The notes below the pieces were generated by a model. It was given only the letters and a program-made list of their open reading frames with translations. It was not told where the DNA came from and ran no database searches. A DNA stretch of 64,000 nt from Pseudogemmobacter sp044142105 (GTDB taxonomy: Bacteria > Pseudomonadota > Alphaproteobacteria > Rhodobacterales > Rhodobacteraceae), in assembly GCF_044142105.1 (NCBI RefSeq), contig NZ_JBGTYM010000002.1:124001-188000 (forward strand), written 5' to 3'. Of the stretch, positions 9,705 to 17,599 are shown in pieces; the first letter of the stretch is position 1, and each line of letters starts with the position of its first letter. The position numbers and the translations under genes are program-made.

Positions 9705-10133
9705 TCAACCGCCCGCTGCCCCATCTTCGTCCTCATCGGGCGCAAGGTCGCGCGCCACGGCGGGGTCAGAGAACATGCGCCGTGTGTCATCCAGTCGGTC
9801 GAAGGTCTCGTCGGGGCGGAAGCGCAGGTCGGGCGCGTATTTCAGCGTCAGCCCCTGCGAGACGCGGTGGCGCAGTTCCGCCTTGTTGCGGGCCAGTGCG
9901 GCGATGGCCTGATCCACGGGAACCGACCCCATCAGCGGCATAACATAGACCGTGGCGATCTTGAGATCGGGCGAGCAGGAGACCTCGCCCACGGTGATCG
10001 ACATGGCGTTCAGCTCGGGGTCGTGGATTTCGGCCCGGTTCAGCACGTCAGACAGGGTGCGGCGGATCAATTCGCCGACGCGCAGCTGGCGATGCGAGGG
10101 CCCTTGGCCCGAAGGAGAGCGTTTGTTGGACAT
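9705..10133 (-). CDS. rbfA: 30S ribosome-binding factor A
   Basis: 142 residues. A KH-type fold protein needed for late 16S rRNA maturation. Visible family blocks are RQLRVGELIRRTLSDVL, DPELNAMSITVGEVSCSPDLKIATVYVMPL and APDLRFRPDETFDR. It has a basic, disordered N-terminus and an acidic C-terminal tail (DLAPDEDEDGAAGG), as in many alphaproteobacteria. The start ATG at 10133 begins the usual MSNKR-type N-terminus. It is the first gene of the minus-strand run to truB and is divergent from dapB. Confidence 0.96.
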   Translation of the reverse strand: MSNKRSPSGQGPSHRQLRVGELIRRTLSDVLNRAEIHDPELNAMSITVGEVSCSPDLKIATVYVMPLMGSVPVDQAIAALARNKAELRHRVSQGLTLKYAPDLRFRPDETFDRLDDTRRMFSDPAVARDLAPDEDEDGAAGG

Positions 10134-10232
10134 GATCCCGCAGATAGTGGTTTTCGCGCCGCCCCGCAACGGCGGGGTTTCGCGCGGGGGGATTGGGCGC
10201 TAAAGCGGGCACAGGCGACAGGGGGACGGGTG

Positions 10233-11042
10233 ATGGGCGAGCTGCCAGGGATCGTGATCACGGGTGTTTCGGGCCGGATGGGCCGGATGCTGACCGAGTT
10301 GGTGACGGCGAGTGACAAGGCGCGGCTGGTGGCGGGTGTCGAGCGGGCGGGCCACCCTTGGATCGGGCGCGATCTGGGCGAATGTCTGGGCGGGGCGGCC
10401 AATGGCGTGCCGGTGACCGATGACCCGGTCGAGGCCTTTGCCAAGGCGCAGGCGGTGCTGGATTTCACCTCGCCTGCCGCCACTGTGGGCTTTGCCGCCC
10501 TGGCCGCGCAGGCTCGCGCGGTGCATGTGATCGGCACGACCGGGTTGGAACCCACGGATCTTGAGAAGATCTCCGCCGCCGCCCGCCATGCGGTGATCGT
10601 GCGGGCGGGGAACATGTCGCTGGGCGTGAACCTGCTGGTGCGGCTGACCCAGAAGATCGCGGCTGCGCTGGACGAGGATTGGGATGTCGAGGTGGTCGAG
10701 GCACATCACCGGATGAAGGTGGACGCGCCTTCGGGCACGGCGCTCATGCTGGGGCGCGCGGCGGCCGAAGGACGGGGCGTGGCGCTGGACGAGGCGAAGG
10801 TCTCGGGCCGCGACGGGATCACCGGCGCGCGGGCGCGGGGGACGATCGGTTTTTCGGCGATCCGCGGCGGCGACATCGTGGGCGAGCATGACGTGATCTT
10901 TGCCGCCGACGGCGAGCGGGTGATCCTGCGCCACGTTGCGACCGATCGCGCGATCTTTGCGCGCGGTGCCTTGCGCGCGGCACTGTGGGGCCAGGGCAAG
11001 AAGCCCGGCGAATATGACATGATGGATGTGCTGGGCCTGTAG
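10233..11042 (+). CDS. dapB: 4-hydroxy-tetrahydrodipicolinate reductase
   Basis: 269 residues, the usual length. It reduces the DapA product to tetrahydrodipicolinate in lysine and meso-diaminopimelate synthesis. The nucleotide-binding GVSGRMGRMLTELV is at the N-terminus and DFTSPAAT follows. The catalytic block EAHHRMKVDAPSGTALMLG contains the paired His and the Lys-Pro-Ser-Gly-Thr substrate loop. RGGDIVGEHDVIF and a C-terminal ARGALRAALW are also typical. The ATG at 10233 has GGGGGA seven bases upstream. Divergent from rbfA, convergent with the DUF1674 gene. Confidence 0.98.
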   Translation: MGELPGIVITGVSGRMGRMLTELVTASDKARLVAGVERAGHPWIGRDLGECLGGAANGVPVTDDPVEAFAKAQAVLDFTSPAATVGFAALAAQARAVHVIGTTGLEPTDLEKISAAARHAVIVRAGNMSLGVNLLVRLTQKIAAALDEDWDVEVVEAHHRMKVDAPSGTALMLGRAAAEGRGVALDEAKVSGRDGITGARARGTIGFSAIRGGDIVGEHDVIFAADGERVILRHVATDRAIFARGALRAALWGQGKKPGEYDMMDVLGL

Positions 11043-11076
11043 GGCGCGCCGATTTTCTGCGAATATCAGGGGCGGT

Positions 11077-11265
11077 CTAGAAATCGACCGCGATGCCCTT
11101 CTTTTCCCAATCGCCGAAGCGGACCGGCTCGGTCCCGTCCCTGCGCCCGCCCAGTTCGGACGGCAGCCTGACATCGCACTGCGCCTTGCGGCGCTCTTCG
11201 GCCTCGGCGAGCGCGCGCAGGGCTTCGGGCGGGAGTTTAGAACCTTCGGACTTGGGATCAGACAT
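11077..11265 (-). CDS. DUF1674 / SDHAF4-like small protein
   Basis: 62 residues. The C-terminal signature GTEPVRFGDWEKKGIAVDF is the hallmark of DUF1674, the family of eukaryotic SDHAF4 (Sdh8), which binds the flavinated SdhA subunit during succinate dehydrogenase assembly. The N-terminal half is a charged LRALAEAEERRKA helix. Bacterial members are likely to have the same role, but this is inferred from the family. It is convergent with dapB and divergent from the rsmB-type gene. Start ATG 11265 has a GGAA-type ribosome site. Confidence 0.88.
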   Translation of the reverse strand: MSDPKSEGSKLPPEALRALAEAEERRKAQCDVRLPSELGGRRDGTEPVRFGDWEKKGIAVDF

Positions 11266-11327
11266 GAGGGCGGGTTCCTTCTGTCGGCACAGGTGATATA
11301 GGCCGCGCAGGCGGCAAGGGGAAGATC

Positions 11328-12557
11328 ATGGCGGAAGGCGTGCAGGCGCGGGCGGCGGCGGTCACGATGCTGAACGCGGTCTTGGGCGAGGGGCAGATGC
11401 TGGCGGACCTGGCCGATCCGGCGCTGGCTCCGGCCGACCGGGCGCGCGCGCTGCGGCTGGCGCAGGCGGTGCTGCGGCAGCTGGAACCCGCCGACAGGGC
11501 GCTGAAACCTCATCTGCGCAAGGTGCCGCCCCTGCCGGTGCTGAATATCCTGCGGTTGGCGGTGGTCGAGCGGGCCTCGGGCGCGGCGGGGCATGGTGTG
11601 GTCAATGCCGCGGTCGAGATCGCCAAACGGGGGGCCAAGACGCGGCATCTGGCGGGTCTGGTGAATGCCGTCTTGCGCGCGGTGCCCGAAGGGCCGCTGC
11701 CAGGGGTGCAGAAACTGCCACGCTGGATGCGGCAGCCGATGGTCCATGCCTATGGCCGCGAGGCGGTGGCGGCGATCGAGGCGGTGCAGGCGGCGGAGCC
11801 GCCACTGGACCTGACCTGCCGCGACGGGGCGGAGGTGGCCGAAGGGGTGGCCTTGCCCACGGGAAGCCTGCGGCTGGCGTCGGCCGGCCAGGTCTCGGCG
11901 CTGGCGGGCTACGCGGCGGGGGGCTGGTGGGTGCAGGATGCCGCCGCCGCGCTGGCGGTGCGGCTGCTGGCGCCGCAGCCGGGCGAGGAGGTGCTGGACC
12001 TCTGTGCCGCGCCGGGGGGCAAGACGCTGCAACTGGCCGCGGCGGAGGCCCGGGTGACGGCGCTGGATGTGTCGGAGACGCGGCTGAAGCGGCTGGAGGA
12101 GAACCTGGCGCGGACCGGGCTGAAGGCGCAGGTCGTGGTGGCGGATGCGCTGGCGTGGGCGCCGGAGGGGCGGTTCGATGCGATCCTGCTGGATGCGCCC
12201 TGTTCGGCCACGGGGACGATGCGGCGGCACCCCGAGTTGCCCTTCGTCAAGGACGGATCCGAGGTCGAGGGGCTGGTCGCCTTGCAGGCGCGGCTGCTCG
12301 ACCGGGCGCTGTGCTGGCTGAAGCCCGGGGGGCGGCTGGTCTATGCCACCTGCTCGCTGCTGCCTGCCGAGGGCGAGGACCAACTGGCGGCGGCGCTGGC
12401 GCGGCATCCGGGGCTGGCGGTGGAGCGGGCCGAAATCGCGGGCGTCGATCCGGGCTGGTGGGCTGAAGGCGGCGGGTTGCGGCTGCGGCCGGACTATTGG
12501 GCCGAGGCGGGCGGGATGGACGGGTTCTTCCTGGCGCGGCTGCGTGTCCCACGGTGA
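11328..12557 (+). CDS. rsmB: RsmB-family 16S rRNA (cytosine-C5)-methyltransferase
   Basis: 409 residues. An N-terminal NusB-like all-helical RNA-binding domain (about 1-135) precedes the SAM-dependent m5C methyltransferase fold. SAM motif I is LDLCAAPGGKTLQLA. The two Cys residues of the m5C mechanism are in DAPCSATG (motif IV) and YATCSLLPAEGEDQ (motif VI). Probable target is C967 of 16S rRNA by family membership. The N-terminal RAAAVTMLNAVLGEG is typical. It ends at a hairpin followed by a T-rich stretch. Confidence 0.92.
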   Translation: MAEGVQARAAAVTMLNAVLGEGQMLADLADPALAPADRARALRLAQAVLRQLEPADRALKPHLRKVPPLPVLNILRLAVVERASGAAGHGVVNAAVEIAKRGAKTRHLAGLVNAVLRAVPEGPLPGVQKLPRWMRQPMVHAYGREAVAAIEAVQAAEPPLDLTCRDGAEVAEGVALPTGSLRLASAGQVSALAGYAAGGWWVQDAAAALAVRLLAPQPGEEVLDLCAAPGGKTLQLAAAEARVTALDVSETRLKRLEENLARTGLKAQVVVADALAWAPEGRFDAILLDAPCSATGTMRRHPELPFVKDGSEVEGLVALQARLLDRALCWLKPGGRLVYATCSLLPAEGEDQLAAALARHPGLAVERAEIAGVDPGWWAEGGGLRLRPDYWAEAGGMDGFFLARLRVPR

Positions 12558-12568
12558 GACGGGCCACG

Positions 12569-12601
12569 ATCCAAGAGAAATCAAGGGCTTGGATTTTCGA
12601 T
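12569..12601 (+). terminator. Probable terminator of the rsmB-type gene
   Basis: ATCCAAG and its complement CTTGGAT form a 7-bp stem with a 12-base loop. The tail is TTTCGATTTAA, an AT-rich run unlike its surroundings. It starts 12 bases after the stop. The stem is moderately weak. Confidence 0.5.
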
Positions 12602-12612
12602 TTAACGGTTTG

Positions 12613-13155
12613 TTAAGGGGTGGTCGCGGCATCCACGTCCGAAAAACGGACGGCTATCATCGGCCAATCGCCTGACAGCGTCGCGGCATTCCTGGTCAGG
12701 ATTAGGCCGTCGCGGGCGACGGGCCTCCCATTCACGGTGACAGGTCCAAGGGCGTAAAGCGCCAGCAGCCCGCCCGCCGCCAGCGCATCATTCTGCACCA
12801 CGCGCACCTGCGGGCGCGGCAGGTCGGCGGCGGTCATCACGTTGAAATCGTCGGATTGCTGGCCCTCGGTCTCGCTTGCCATCACCGGCAGGTCGCCGGG
12901 AAACGCCACCGGGACCAGGGGATCACAGCGCAGGTTGAGCCCCTCGCCGATCAGCCGGAAGCCGGGGCCGGACAGGACGGTCAGGTTGCGCGCGATGCCC
13001 GGGAAGATCGAGAAGGGGCCATCCTCGGTGACGGTGGCGCGCGAGAGGCGGATGAGGATCTGGCCGTTCTTGTCGCGGCGCCACATCTCGACCGTGCGGC
13101 CCTTGCCGTTCTTCCAGGGCTGAATGGTGTAATCGGCCGGGGTCAGGTGCTGCAT
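12613..13155 (-). CDS. HutD/Ves family protein
   Basis: 180 residues. It opens with the family signature PADYTIQPWKNGKGRTVEMWR, then ILIRLSRATVTEDGPFSIFPGIARNLTVLSGPGFRLIG, which is the N-terminal cupin-like half of HutD. HutD is linked to histidine utilisation in pseudomonads but its molecular role is unsettled. No hut genes are present here, so no link to histidine can be drawn from context. It follows rmuC by 22 bases on the same strand and is probably the last gene of the mutL-rmuC unit. The ATG at 13155 begins the family N-terminus; the upstream open frame overlaps rmuC antiphase. Confidence 0.85.
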   Translation of the reverse strand: MQHLTPADYTIQPWKNGKGRTVEMWRRDKNGQILIRLSRATVTEDGPFSIFPGIARNLTVLSGPGFRLIGEGLNLRCDPLVPVAFPGDLPVMASETEGQQSDDFNVMTAADLPRPQVRVVQNDALAAGGLLALYALGPVTVNGRPVARDGLILTRNAATLSGDWPMIAVRFSDVDAATTP

Positions 13156-13177
13156 CGGGCTGTGCCTGCGGGGTGGG

Positions 13178-14341
13178 TCATTCGGCGGGGCGGGCCAGCG
13201 CTGGCGGGCTGGGCAGCGGATCGGGGGCCAGTTCCTCGAAATCGAAATTGTCGAGGCGGCGGGCGCGTTTGGTTGCCTTGTCGGAGGAGATCTTGATTTC
13301 CTCGATATCCTTGGCGGCCTGGCCAAAATGGCGGTCGAGATTGTCGACGCGGGTCGAGAGCCGGTCGATATCGCCGTAGAGCAGCGACAGTTCCTTGCGG
13401 ATCGCCCCGGCCTGTTCGCGCATGCGGGCATCCTTCAGCACCGCGCGCATGGTGTTCAGCGTCGCCATGCAGGTGGTGGGCGACACGATCCAGACCTTGA
13501 GCGCGAAGCCTTCGCGCACCGTCTCGGGGAAATTGGCGTGCAGCTCGGCATAGACCGCCTCGGAGGGCAGGAACATCAGCGCGCCATCGGCGGTTTCGCC
13601 GTCGAGGATATAGCGGTCGGCGATTGCGCGCAGGTGATTGCGAACGGAGGTTCGTAAAAACTGCGCCGCTTCCTGGGCCTGGCGCGGGGTTTCGGCGCGG
13701 CGCAGCGCCTCATAGGCCTCGAGCGGGAATTTGGCGTCGATGACGATGGGACCGGGCGGGTTCGGGAGATGGACCAGGCAATCGGCGCGGCGGCCATTCG
13801 AGAGCGTGGCCTGCATCGTGTAGGAATCCGATGGCAGGGCCTTTTGCACGATGTCATGCAGCTGGATCTCGCCAAAGGCGCCGCGGGTTTGCTTGTTCGA
13901 CAGAATATCCTGCAAGGACAGCACGTTGCCTGACAGTTTCTCGATATTGGCCTGGGCCTTGTCGATGGTTTCCAGCCTTTGCTGCAATTCGCCCAGGCTG
14001 CGCGCCGTGCGGGTGGAGGTGCCCTGCAAGGCTTCGGTCATCTGGCGCTGGACATCGGCGAGGCGGGTTTCCATCAGGCGCAGCATGTTCGCCTGGCTGT
14101 GGGCCTGCGCCTCTGAGACATGATGCAGCCCGCCGGTCAGGCGTTCCTGCCCATCGGACAGGGATTGCACGCGCTGGCCCATGAACATCAGTTCGCGCAA
14201 CAGCGGCTCGGCGCTTTGGGCGCTGCGGCGGGCAGCGCGCAGGATCAGCAGCAGCGCCAGGGCCAGCACGAGAAGCACGGCTGCCGGGATCAGAATCTCG
14301 GGCGCCGTCCAGGGATAGCTTTTTCCGAAAAGCGTGATCAT
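13178..14341 (-). CDS. rmuC: DNA recombination protein RmuC
   Basis: 387 residues. An N-terminal membrane helix (EILIPAAVLLVLALALLLIL) is followed by a long coiled coil rich in Gln, Leu and Arg (about 45-150). The RmuC nuclease-like core has KQTRGAFGEIQL, IVIDAKFPLEAYEAL, GALMFLPSEAVYAEL and SPTTCMATL. The E..D.K arrangement is that of the PD-(D/E)xK superfamily. RmuC limits inversion-type rearrangements and replication-associated damage. The start at 14341 overlaps the mutL stop as ATGA, so the two repair genes are translationally coupled. Confidence 0.95.
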   Translation of the reverse strand: MITLFGKSYPWTAPEILIPAAVLLVLALALLLILRAARRSAQSAEPLLRELMFMGQRVQSLSDGQERLTGGLHHVSEAQAHSQANMLRLMETRLADVQRQMTEALQGTSTRTARSLGELQQRLETIDKAQANIEKLSGNVLSLQDILSNKQTRGAFGEIQLHDIVQKALPSDSYTMQATLSNGRRADCLVHLPNPPGPIVIDAKFPLEAYEALRRAETPRQAQEAAQFLRTSVRNHLRAIADRYILDGETADGALMFLPSEAVYAELHANFPETVREGFALKVWIVSPTTCMATLNTMRAVLKDARMREQAGAIRKELSLLYGDIDRLSTRVDNLDRHFGQAAKDIEEIKISSDKATKRARRLDNFDFEELAPDPLPSPPALARPAE

Positions 14342-16179
14342 CGGCGGCCGAACAATCGTTCGATATCGTGAAGTTTCAGCTCGACCCAGGTCGGGCGGCC
14401 ATGGTTGCACTGGCCGGAGGAGGGGGTGGCCTCCATCTCGCGCAGAAGGGCGTTCATTTCCTCGGGGCGCATCTGGCGGCCCGAGCGGACCGAGCCATGG
14501 CAGGCCATGCGCGACAGGACGGCATCAATGCGCGCGCGGGTCAGCGCGGAATGGCCCTGGTCGGACAGTTCGTCGAGGATGTCGCGCAGAAGCGCTGCGC
14601 CATTGACCGCGCCCAGGATGGCGGGGGTTTCGGTCAGCGCCACGGCGGAACCGCCGAAAGGTTCGACGATCAGCCCGGCCTCGGCCAATTGCGGCGCGGC
14701 GGCAAGGATCAGGCTGGCGTCGGAAGGCGAGAGGGTGACGATTTCGGGGATCAGGAGCGGCTGGCGCGCGATGCCGGTCTGGGCCATCTGGCGTTTCAGC
14801 CGTTCATAGACCAGGCGTTCATGCGCGGCATGCTGGTCGACGATGACGATGCCGTTCTCGGTCTGGGCGACGATCCAGTTTTCATGCAGTTGCGCGCGGG
14901 CGGCACCGAGAGGGAAGGCGGAAGGGGCGTTTTCCGGGGCCTGCGGAGTGTTGTCGGGCGGGGGGGCCGTGCGGGCCATCGGCGCCTCGGCAAAGCCGGG
15001 GGCGACGGCGGCGGGGGCCTGGAAGGCGAAGGCCCGGGCGAGGCTGGCCTGGGCGGGCGCGGGTTCGCGCGGGTATTCGGGGCGGAAGGCGGCGAGGGTT
15101 TCGGTCGCCACGGTGGTCGAGGCGCGGTGGCCGGCCCCGGCAAGGGCGGTGCGCAGCGCGGTGATGATGAGGCTGCGGGCGGCATCGGGTTCGCGGAAGC
15201 GGACCTCGGCCTTGGCGGGGTGCACGTTCACGTCGACGCGCTGGGGATCGACGATCAGGTTCAGCACGGCGGCGGGATGGCGGTCGCGCGACAAAACGTC
15301 AAAATAGGCGGCGCGCAGGGCGCCCAGAAGCAGCCGGTCGGCGACCGGGCGGCCATTGACGAAAAGATATTGCTGGGCCGAGGAACCGCGCGAATAGGTC
15401 GGCAAGGCGGCATAGCCTGTCAGGCGCAGCCCGTCGCGGGGGGCGTCGATGACCATGGCATTGGCGGTGAAATCGGCGCCAAGCAGGCGGGTCAAACGCC
15501 GGTGCAGCGCGTCGAACAGGTCGCCCGGTTCGGGATCGAGACGCAGGATCGTGCGCGGCCCTTCGGGCGAAATCTCGGTCAGGGTGAAGCCGACGGTTGG
15601 TTCCGCCATGGCGAGGCGCTTGATAACCTCATGCAAAGCCTGCGCCTCGGCCCGGTCGGTGCGGAGGAATTTCAGCCGGGCAGGCGTGGCATGGAACAAG
15701 TCGCGCAACTCGACCACCGTGCCACGAGTCAGGGCGGCGGGGCGGACGGCAGAGAGGCGGCCGCCATCACAGGTGATCTGGGCGGCGTCATGGCCCTGCG
15801 CGCGCGAGGTGATGGTCAGGCGGCCGACCGCGCCGAGCGAGGGCAGCGCCTCACCCCGGAAGCCGAAGGAGCGGATGTCGAGCAGGTCGGAACCGTCGAT
15901 CTTGGAGGTGGCGTGGCGCGACAGGGCGAGCGGCAGGTCTTCCGCCGTCATGCCGCAGCCATCGTCGGTGACGCGGATCAGGGTCTTGCCGCCATCGGTA
16001 TAGTCGATGGAAATCCGGGTGGCCCCGGCATCGAGGGCGTTTTCCACCAGTTCCTTCACGGCGGAGGCCGGGCGTTCCACCACCTCGCCCGCCGCGATGC
16101 GGTTGATCGCCGCCTCATCGAGCTGGCGGATCACCGGGCGACCGGATGCGCCCGTTATCTTGGGGGTGTGAAGGGTCAT
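14338..16179 (-). CDS. mutL: DNA mismatch repair protein MutL
   Basis: 613 residues. The N-terminal GHKL ATPase has INRIAAGEVVERPASAVKELVENALDAG, VTDDGCGM and RGEALPSLGAV. The C-terminal dimerisation domain contains VDQHAAHERLVYE, the DQHAx2Ex4E endonuclease motif, plus ACHGSV and a QCNHGRPT metal-site block. It is therefore the nicking type found in bacteria without MutH. A proline/alanine-rich linker separates the halves. Coupled to rmuC downstream. Confidence 0.97.
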   Translation of the reverse strand: MTLHTPKITGASGRPVIRQLDEAAINRIAAGEVVERPASAVKELVENALDAGATRISIDYTDGGKTLIRVTDDGCGMTAEDLPLALSRHATSKIDGSDLLDIRSFGFRGEALPSLGAVGRLTITSRAQGHDAAQITCDGGRLSAVRPAALTRGTVVELRDLFHATPARLKFLRTDRAEAQALHEVIKRLAMAEPTVGFTLTEISPEGPRTILRLDPEPGDLFDALHRRLTRLLGADFTANAMVIDAPRDGLRLTGYAALPTYSRGSSAQQYLFVNGRPVADRLLLGALRAAYFDVLSRDRHPAAVLNLIVDPQRVDVNVHPAKAEVRFREPDAARSLIITALRTALAGAGHRASTTVATETLAAFRPEYPREPAPAQASLARAFAFQAPAAVAPGFAEAPMARTAPPPDNTPQAPENAPSAFPLGAARAQLHENWIVAQTENGIVIVDQHAAHERLVYERLKRQMAQTGIARQPLLIPEIVTLSPSDASLILAAAPQLAEAGLIVEPFGGSAVALTETPAILGAVNGAALLRDILDELSDQGHSALTRARIDAVLSRMACHGSVRSGRQMRPEEMNALLREMEATPSSGQCNHGRPTWVELKLHDIERLFGRR

Positions 16180-16220
16180 CCGACGATATGTAGCAGGCGG
16201 GGGTGAGTCGGGGAAGAGGA

Positions 16221-16248
16221 AGGGCGCCCGGTTTGATGCGGGCGCCCT
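16221..16248 (-). terminator. Terminator after the M16 protease operon
   Basis: AGGGCGCCCG and its exact complement form a 10-bp stem with an 8-base loop. On the minus strand it is followed by the pyrimidine tract TTCCTCTTCC. It lies 32 bases after the stop of the second M16 gene and just upstream of mutL. Confidence 0.72.
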
Positions 16249-16279
16249 GCGTGAGTTTCCGTTGATAGTTCGGCGTTAA

Positions 16280-17599
16280 TTACGGGGTCGGGGTCAGGCC
16301 CGCCGGTTGGCCGACCACGACGAAGCGCAGGTGGTCGGGGTGGAACAGCCTTGCGGCGACGCGTTTCACGTCTTCCAGAGTCACCGCCTCGAGCTTGGCG
16401 TTGCGGGTGGCGATGTAGTCGGGCGGGAGGTGATCAAGCTGCATGCCCACCATGATCTCGGCGATGGGACCATTGCCCGAAAAGCGCAGGGCATAGCTGC
16501 CGGTCAGATAGGTCTTGGTCTCGGCCAGTTCCTGTTCGGTGATGCCCTCGGTCGCGATGCGGGCCCATTCGTCCTGCACCACTTTCACCGCCGCGGCCAC
16601 CTTGTCGTTCGAGGCGGAGAACTGGCCCAGATACAATTCGCCCAGATCCATGGGCACTAGGTAGGTGCCGATGCCATAGGTCAGGCCGCGCTTTTCGCGC
16701 ACCTCTCGCATCAACCGCGCCGAGAAGCGGCCGCCGCCCATGACCTCGTTCAGCACATAGGCGGCGAAGAAATCGGGGTCGTCGCGGCGCAGCCCCTCAT
16801 GCCCGAAGAACACCACCGATTGCGGCGAGGGGAAATCCACCACGCTGATACCGGGGGTCAGGGTCCAGGGGGCGGGGCCGGGTTGCGGCGCGCCGGTGGC
16901 GGGCAGGCCGCCGAGAAGCTTGTCCAGCAGCTTGCCCAGATCCTCGGCCGAAATGTCACCCGCCGCGCCGATCACCACGCGGTCGCGGGCGATGGCGCCT
17001 TTCCAGGCGGCGACGATATCGTCGCGGGTCAGGGCGGCGACGCTTTCAAGCGTGCCTTCGCCCGCCGTGGCATAGGGGTGGTCGCCAAAGGCCAGCGCGT
17101 CGAAGGTGCGGCTTGCAATGGTGCCAGGGTCCTTTTCGTCGGAGCGCAGCCCGCTCAGCACCTGTTCGCGCACCCGGTCGACCGCATCCTGGTCGAAGCG
17201 CGGCTTGGTCAGGGCCAGCGCCAGCAGGTCCGCCGCCTGATCGCGGTTCTCGGTCAGGAACTTGGCCGAGACGCCGAATGTGTCAGCCCCGGCGTTGAAG
17301 CGGAAGCTGGCGGCCAGGCCGTCGCGCGCCTCGGCGAAGCCGCGGCTGTCCAGATCGCCCGCACCCTCCTCGATCAGCCCGGACATGAGGTAAGTGGCGC
17401 CGCGCTTGCCCGGCATATCCAGCGAGGTACCGCCGACGAAGCGGATTTCCAGCGCGGTGAAGGGGATGCCGTGGTCCTCGACCAGCCAGGCCTTGAAGCC
17501 GCCGGGGCTGGTGACTTCCTGGATCTTCACTTCGGCAAGCGCCGGGGCGACGAGCGCAAGGACCAGCGCGAGGGCGGCTAGGATCGGGCGGAACATCAC
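16280..17599 (-). CDS. M16-family peptidase-like subunit lacking the zinc motif
   Basis: 439 residues with a Sec signal peptide (MMFRPILAALALVLALVAPALA). Overall M16 fold: GGTSLDMPGKRGATYLMSGLIEEGAGD at the place of the catalytic helix, DPGTIASRTFDALAFGDHPY, and the C-terminal RLMREVREKRGLTYGIGTY. The HxxEH zinc site is absent; the aligned residues are YLMSGLIEEG. Such members act as the substrate-holding partner of an active M16 subunit, as in MPP alpha/beta or the SPH2681/2682 type pair. The start overlaps the stop of the upstream, active M16 gene as ATGA, supporting a 1:1 complex in the periplasm. Confidence 0.93.
   Translation of the reverse strand: MMFRPILAALALVLALVAPALAEVKIQEVTSPGGFKAWLVEDHGIPFTALEIRFVGGTSLDMPGKRGATYLMSGLIEEGAGDLDSRGFAEARDGLAASFRFNAGADTFGVSAKFLTENRDQAADLLALALTKPRFDQDAVDRVREQVLSGLRSDEKDPGTIASRTFDALAFGDHPYATAGEGTLESVAALTRDDIVAAWKGAIARDRVVIGAAGDISAEDLGKLLDKLLGGLPATGAPQPGPAPWTLTPGISVVDFPSPQSVVFFGHEGLRRDDPDFFAAYVLNEVMGGGRFSARLMREVREKRGLTYGIGTYLVPMDLGELYLGQFSASNDKVAAAVKVVQDEWARIATEGITEQELAETKTYLTGSYALRFSGNGPIAEIMVGMQLDHLPPDYIATRNAKLEAVTLEDVKRVAARLFHPDHLRFVVVGQPAGLTPTP

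Noticed and set aside
10200..12632. An 810-codon minus-strand open frame opposite dapB and rsmB
   Set aside because: It covers two genuine plus-strand genes, and even runs over the DUF1674 gene in another frame.
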